DNA from: Phenylobacterium koreense
Lineage (GTDB): Bacteria; Pseudomonadota; Alphaproteobacteria; Caulobacterales; Caulobacteraceae
Length of the DNA: 64,000 bases
Direction of reading: 5' to 3'
Assembly (NCBI RefSeq): GCF_040545335.1
Contig: NZ_JBEPLU010000002.1
Location: 792,264 to 856,263 of the forward strand
Under the pieces are notes generated by a model, which saw nothing but the letters and a program-made list of their open reading frames with translations, did not search any database and had not been told where the DNA came from. The position numbers and the translations under genes are program-made. Positions 60,101 to 64,000 of this stretch are shown piece by piece (within the stretch, counting starts at the first letter, position 1; every line of letters begins with the position of its first letter).

Positions 60101-61530
60101 GCCCCATCGACCCGCCCCTGGAGGACGAGGCCCGATCCGCAGCAGCCCGCGGCTGGCTGATCCCGGCCATCATCGGCTCGGCCATGCTGATGCAGACGAT
60201 GAACGCGACGGTCATCGCCAACGCGCTGCCGACCATGGCCGTGGCGCTCGACGAAAGTCCGCTGCGGCTGAACATGGCCATCACCATGTACCTGCTCGCC
60301 TCGGCGGTTTTCCTGCCGATCAGCGGCTGGGTCGCCGACAAGTTCGGGGCCAAGAAGATCTTCATGCTGTCGATGGTGCTGTTCGCCGCCTCCTCGGCCG
60401 CCTGCGGTTTCGCCAACAGTCTGACGGACCTCGTGATCGCCCGGATATTCCAGGGCATGGCTGGGGCGATGATGGGGCCGGTGGGCCGCCTCGTCCTGCT
60501 GCGCACCACGCCGAAGGAAGAGCTGGTAGGGGCCATGTCGGTCATGACCATGCCCGCCCTGCTCGGCCCGGTGATCGGCCCGATCGTCGGCGGCGCCATC
60601 GTCACCTTCGCCGACTGGCGCTGGATCTTCTTCCTGAGCACGCCCGTGGCCGCGGTCGGCGTGCTGCTGGTCATGAAGTTCGTCCCCGATGTCCGCGAAC
60701 AGGAGGTGGCGCCCGTCGACCTGAAGGGCGCCCTGATGACCGGCCTGGGGCTCGCGGGCCTCATCTTCGGCTTCGAGAACCTCGGCAAGGCCGTGCTGCC
60801 GCCGCTCGGCGTCGTCGGCCTCTTCGTGGGCGGCGCCGGCATGCTCTACCTCTACTACCGCCACGCCCGCGGCAATCCGTCGGCGATCCTCGATCTCTCG
60901 GTGTTCCGCATCCAGACCTTCAACGCCTCGGTGACCGGCGGCGCCTTCATGCGGGTCGCCATGGGCGCGACGCCCTTCATGCTGGCCATGCTGCTGCAGG
61001 TGGGCTTTGGCTTGTCGGCCCTGCAGGCCGGCCTGATGACCTTCATCTCCGCGGCCGGCGCCCTGGTCATGAAGACGACCGCCCCGCCGATCCTGCGCCG
61101 CTTCGGCTTCCGCACGGTGCTGATCGTCAACGGCCTGATCGTCGCCGTCAGCTTCGTCTCCTACGGCCTCTTCAAGCCGACGACGCCGCACTGGCTGATC
61201 ATGACCATCCTCGCCATCGGCGGCTTCTTCCGCTCGCTGCATTTCACCAGCCTCAACGGCCTGGCCTACGCCGACATCGAGCAGGACAAGATGAGCCGCG
61301 CCTCGACCACCTCGTCGATGATGCAGCAGCTCGTTCAGTCCATCGGCATCGGGCTCGCCGCCCTGCTGATGCACTTCTTCATGACCCTGCGCGGCGACAC
61401 CAAGCTGACGGCCGAGGCGGTCTCCCCGGCCTTCGTGGTGGTCGGGCTGTTCACCCTGATCTCGCTGATCTTCTTCGTCAGGCTGCCCCCAAATGCGGGC
61501 GACGAGATGAACGGTCGCGGCGTACGTTAA
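60097..61530 (+). CDS. MFS drug exporter of the DHA2 (EmrB/QacA) type
   Basis: 477 residues, about 14 membrane helices. The N-terminus has the family signature MQTMNATVIANALPTMA; motif A is ISGWVADKFGAKKIF and motif C GPVIGPIVGGAIV. Expected to export toxic organic compounds using the proton gradient. Coupled to the upstream marR gene. The frame ends EMNGRGVR. Confidence 0.93.
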   Translation: MSPIDPPLEDEARSAAARGWLIPAIIGSAMLMQTMNATVIANALPTMAVALDESPLRLNMAITMYLLASAVFLPISGWVADKFGAKKIFMLSMVLFAASSAACGFANSLTDLVIARIFQGMAGAMMGPVGRLVLLRTTPKEELVGAMSVMTMPALLGPVIGPIVGGAIVTFADWRWIFFLSTPVAAVGVLLVMKFVPDVREQEVAPVDLKGALMTGLGLAGLIFGFENLGKAVLPPLGVVGLFVGGAGMLYLYYRHARGNPSAILDLSVFRIQTFNASVTGGAFMRVAMGATPFMLAMLLQVGFGLSALQAGLMTFISAAGALVMKTTAPPILRRFGFRTVLIVNGLIVAVSFVSYGLFKPTTPHWLIMTILAIGGFFRSLHFTSLNGLAYADIEQDKMSRASTTSSMMQQLVQSIGIGLAALLMHFFMTLRGDTKLTAEAVSPAFVVVGLFTLISLIFFVRLPPNAGDEMNGRGVR

Positions 61531-61558
61531 GCGGGCAAGGTTCGTAAACCTGCGATAG

Positions 61559-61588
61559 CCTGTGGCCTCCACACAAGGAGGCCACAGG
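61559..61588 (+). promoter_or_regulatory. Hairpin that sequesters the OsmC ribosome binding site
   Basis: CCTGTGGCCTCC (61559-61570) and GGAGGCCACAGG (61577-61588) form a perfect 12-base-pair stem with an ACACAA loop, ending one base before the ATG at 61590. The ribosome binding site (AGGAGG, 61576-61581) is in the loop edge and 3' arm. As RNA this would block translation of OsmC unless opened; alternatively it could terminate the upstream MFS transcript. Confidence 0.75.
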
Positions 61589-61589
61589 T

Positions 61590-62015
61590 ATGATCCGCAA
61601 AGCGCGCGCCGTCTGGCGCGGTACCGGTCGTGATGGTGACGGCGATCTCACCACCGACTCCGGCGTGCTCAAGTCCTCGCCCTACAGCTTCAAGACCCGC
61701 TTCGAGAACGAGCCGGGCACGAACCCCGAGGAACTGATCGCGGCGGCCCATGCGGGCTGCTTCACCATGCAGCTCGCCTTCCTGATCCAGCGCGCCGGCG
61801 CCGCCGCGGAGAAGCTGGAGACTGAAGCGGCGGTGTCGGTGGTTCCCGACGGCGAGGGCTTCAAGATCGATCGGTCGGCCCTCACCCTGAAGGCCAAGGT
61901 GCCCGGAATGGATCAGGCCAAGTTCGAGGAACTGGCGCGGACCGCCGAGAAGGTCTGTCCGGTCTCGCGTCTGATGAACGCCGAGATCACCCTTGATCTG
62001 ACACTGGAAGCCTAA
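61590..62015 (+). CDS. OsmC-family peroxiredoxin (OsmC/Ohr)
   Basis: 141 residues. Two redox cysteines in HAGCFTMQLAFL (about residue 52) and EKVCPVSRL (about 125) are those of OsmC/Ohr thiol peroxidases that reduce organic hydroperoxides. The SKTRFENEPGTNPEEL-like segment (KTRFENEPGTNPEELIAAAH) fits OsmC better than Ohr. Its ribosome binding site lies in a strong hairpin. The stop overlaps the convergent symporter stop by 4 bases. Confidence 0.93.
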   Translation: MIRKARAVWRGTGRDGDGDLTTDSGVLKSSPYSFKTRFENEPGTNPEELIAAAHAGCFTMQLAFLIQRAGAAAEKLETEAAVSVVPDGEGFKIDRSALTLKAKVPGMDQAKFEELARTAEKVCPVSRLMNAEITLDLTLEA

Positions 62016-63364
62016 GCTGCCGGCGTGGGCGAGGCGGCCAGATCCCGGTCGATCTCGCCCACCGCCGCGTTGTAGGCGTCGAGATCCAGGATGCCCTGCC
62101 GCTTGGCGACGATCGTCGGGACCAGCGCCTGGCCGGCGACATTGGTGGCGGTCCGTCCCATGTCGAGGATCGGGTCGATGGCCAGCAGCAGCCCGACCCC
62201 TTCCAGGGGCAGGCCCAGCGTCGACAGGGTCAGGGTCAGCATGACCACCGCGCCGGTCAGGCCGGCGGTAGCCGCAGAGCCGATGACCGACACGAAGACG
62301 ATCAGCAGATAGTCGGTCAGCTCCAGCGGGACGTTGTAGAACTGCGCCACGAAGATCGCCGCGACGGCCGGATAGATCGCCGCGCATCCGTCCATCTTGG
62401 TGGTCGATCCCAGCGGCACGGCGAAGGCGGCATAGGGCTTGGGAACGCCGAGCGCATTCTCGGTCACGGCCTGGGTGACCGGCAGGGTTCCGATGGACGA
62501 GCGGGACACGAAGCCGAGCTGGATCGCCGGCCAGGCGCCCCCGAAGAATTTCAGCGGATTGAGCCCGTTGGCCAGCAGCAGGCTCGGATAGACCACCAGC
62601 ATCATCAGTGCGAGACCGACATAGACGGCGATGGCGAAGGCCCCGAGCTGGGAAAGCGCGTCCCACCCATAATGCGCCACCGCCGTGCCGAAGAGGCCGA
62701 TGGTGCCGACCGGGGTCAGGCGGATGACCCACCAGAGGATCTTGCGCACGATCGCCAGGGCCGAAGCGTTGAAGGTCAGGAACGGCTCGGCGGCCGGGCC
62801 GGCCTTCAGGGCGGCCACGCCGAAGACGAGCGAAATCACCACGATCTGCAGGACGTTGAACGACAGGCCCGTCTGGGCGCCGTCTTCACCGAGGGTCGTC
62901 GCAGCCTGAAGTCCCAGCATGTTCGACGGCACGAGCCCGGTCAGGAAATCGAACCAGGAACCGCGTACGTGCGGCGCCTCGGCGGCCGCGGCCGCCACGG
63001 TCGTATTGACCCCCGGCTGCAGCAGCAGGCCCAAGGCGACGCCGATGCTGACCGCGATCAGGGCGGTGAACGCAAACCAGAATAGGGTCCGCCAGACCAG
63101 CGCCGCGGCGTTCTGAAGTTCGCGCAGGTTGGCGATGCTGGCCACGATGGCGGTGAAGACCAGCGGCGGCACCAGCACCCTCAGAAGCTGGACGAAGATC
63201 GATCCGGCCTGGCCGAGAGCTTCGGACAGGCTGTGGCCGGGCCGCCCGACCTCGGTCCCGAGATGGCGTGCAAGCAGGCCCAGCGCCAGGCCCAGGACCA
63301 TGCCCGCCAGCACCTGGAAGCCGAAAGAGCCGACCAGTCCGCCCTTCTTGCTCGCCTTCGCCAT
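62012..63364 (-). CDS. Dicarboxylate/amino-acid:cation symporter (DAACS family)
   Basis: 450 residues with the GltPh/DctA fold: two hairpin re-entrant loops, the first with SRSSIGTLPVT (serine-rich HP1 tip), TM7 with LGSTTKMDGCA (NMDGT-like; here KMDGC), and HP2/TM8 with LLAIDPILDMGRTATNVAGQ. Imports C4-dicarboxylates, glutamate or aspartate with Na+ or H+. The start at 63364 follows GGAGTTATCG. Monocistronic. Confidence 0.92.
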   Translation of the reverse strand: MAKASKKGGLVGSFGFQVLAGMVLGLALGLLARHLGTEVGRPGHSLSEALGQAGSIFVQLLRVLVPPLVFTAIVASIANLRELQNAAALVWRTLFWFAFTALIAVSIGVALGLLLQPGVNTTVAAAAAEAPHVRGSWFDFLTGLVPSNMLGLQAATTLGEDGAQTGLSFNVLQIVVISLVFGVAALKAGPAAEPFLTFNASALAIVRKILWWVIRLTPVGTIGLFGTAVAHYGWDALSQLGAFAIAVYVGLALMMLVVYPSLLLANGLNPLKFFGGAWPAIQLGFVSRSSIGTLPVTQAVTENALGVPKPYAAFAVPLGSTTKMDGCAAIYPAVAAIFVAQFYNVPLELTDYLLIVFVSVIGSAATAGLTGAVVMLTLTLSTLGLPLEGVGLLLAIDPILDMGRTATNVAGQALVPTIVAKRQGILDLDAYNAAVGEIDRDLAASPTPAA

Positions 63365-63621
63365 CGATAACTCCTACTCAAGCTGTCGGCGAACATGTTG
63401 ATGACGCAGCGCTTTCGCCAGCGGTTTGAGCTCTTTTTGCAGTTAGAAAAACTGAAGACGCCGGCAGATCTCAGCTTTTGTGGCGGCAATTTCTACCGGG
63501 TCGACTCTGCAGCTTTTGCCCTGGCCGCTAGGCAGAATTTACCATCCGCCCGGTTGGGTCGACTGAGCGGCGCGGCCATAAAACCCTGCTAAATCAGTGA
63601 AACGGCGGCCGGCTCGAAAAC
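63365..63621. other. Intergenic stretch before flagellin
   Basis: About 260 bases between the symporter and the flagellin promoter. It should contain the leftward symporter promoter and upstream activator sites for the flagellin gene. GCAGCTTTTGCC near 63510 resembles part of a Caulobacter ftr (FlbD) element, but I cannot confirm it. No gene seen. Confidence 0.35.
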
Positions 63622-63637
63622 TGGCCCGAGCCTTGCT
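63622..63637 (+). promoter_or_regulatory. Sigma-54 promoter of flagellin gene
   Basis: TGGCCCG-AGCC-TTGCT: GG and GC dinucleotides correctly spaced for -24/-12 recognition by sigma-54, differing from the consensus TGGCACG-N4-TTGCT at one base. It lies 73 bases before the start codon, as expected for class IV flagellins in Caulobacterales. Confidence 0.88.
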
Positions 63638-63709
63638 TGGCGTCCTGCAGGCAAAACGCCTCCGGCAGTCAAAATGACGCCGGTCCCTGAGAAAAAGGAC
63701 CCACGTGCT

Positions 63710-64000
63710 ATGGCGCTGAATTCCGTCAACACGAACCAAGGCGCGATGATCGCGCTGCAAAACCTCAACGCGACCAACAAGGACCTTGGCGTCGTTCAGA
63801 ACCGGGTGAACACCGGCCTGAAGATCTCCACCGCCAAGGACAACGGCGCCATCTGGGCCATCGCCCAGAACCAGCGCGCCGAATCGACCTCGCTCAACGC
63901 CGTCATCTCGTCGCTGCAACGCGGCCAGTCGGTGGCCGACGTGGCGATGTCGGCCGGCACGGCCATCTCCGACATCCTCGTTCAGATGAAGGAAAAGGTC
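63710..64000 (+). CDS. Flagellin, N-terminal part (runs off the window)
   Basis: First 97 codons: [20 protein letters not shown], then [20 protein letters not shown] and [15 protein letters not shown], a typical alphaproteobacterial flagellin D0/D1 start very close to the fljK/fljM group of Caulobacter. The product is the filament subunit exported by the flagellar type III system. Ribosome binding site AAAAAGGAC. Controlled by the sigma-54 promoter just upstream. The C-terminal half is outside the window. Confidence 0.96.
   Translation, partial: MALNSVNTNQGAMIALQNLNATNKDLGVVQNRVNTGLKISTAKDNGAIWAIAQNQRAESTSLNAVISSLQRGQSVADVAMSAGTAISDILVQMKEKV

Noticed and set aside
59740-61572. 610-codon leftward open frame over the MFS gene
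   Set aside because: Rich in His, Gln, Asp and Gly, typical of antisense to membrane-protein genes in high-GC DNA; the rightward MarR and MFS genes are clear.
1-64000. tRNA and rRNA genes
   Set aside because: No cloverleaf-like segments with a conserved T-loop (GGTTCGAATCC-like) or rRNA core sequences were noticed on either strand; a dedicated scan was not possible.

Overview
The window is high-GC DNA from an alphaproteobacterium, most likely of the Caulobacter/Phenylobacterium group. The evidence is a Caulobacter-type flagellin starting at 63710 behind a near-consensus sigma-54 promoter, an IS91-type transposase remnant, a TPR-sulfotransferase beside a very large autotransporter, and GTG/TTG start codons mixed with ATG. 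This assignment is inference from gene content. No rRNA, tRNA or CRISPR array was seen.

Layout. 1-10.5 kb is core-like: the tail of an RND adaptor, an RND pump and an ArsR/SmtB regulator, then the cytochrome bd locus (cydX, cydB and cydA leftward; cydD and cydC rightward). 10.5-14.5 kb has a DUF302 gene under a Crp/Fnr-type site, a decayed nhaA, 5'-truncated mscS and marR pieces, pyrF, and an IS91 remnant. 14.6-25 kb is one 3467-residue autotransporter. 25.3-28 kb has a TPR-sulfotransferase abutting IS3 and IS21 debris.

28-59.5 kb is an accessory island rich in toxin-antitoxin and defence-type genes: a RES toxin with its Xre/MbcA-type antitoxin, a Fic protein, a ParD gene with a frameshifted parE, a nucleotidyltransferase-type pair, a TM0106-type nuclease-helicase with a WYL regulator and a DUF3892 protein, two hipBA operons, an MNT-HEPN fusion, and a decayed HigA/NadS-type antitoxin. 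A diverged intergenic repeat carrying AAGCGGAC/GTCCGCTT is scattered through it. 59.6-64 kb returns to core-like genes: marR-MFS, an OsmC gene behind a strong hairpin, a dicarboxylate symporter and flagellin.

The most interesting locus is 50.6-55.4 kb. Leftward run a 46-residue Pro/His-rich peptide ending in glycine, an E2-E1 fusion (Cap2-like) and a JAMM/MPN protease (Cap3-like). Rightward, from the same AT-rich intergenic region, run an XRE repressor, an ImmA/IrrE protease and a DEDD exonuclease of the exonuclease I type. It resembles the conjugation and CapH/CapP control parts of type II CBASS, but no CD-NTase or CBASS effector is present, so the small peptide is a candidate conjugation substrate. 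A second candidate system is the nuclease-helicase/WYL/DUF3892 cluster, where a 12-base sequence is shared by two promoters. The first hipBA operon has four TATGC-N8-GCATA-type operators spaced exactly 27 bp apart.
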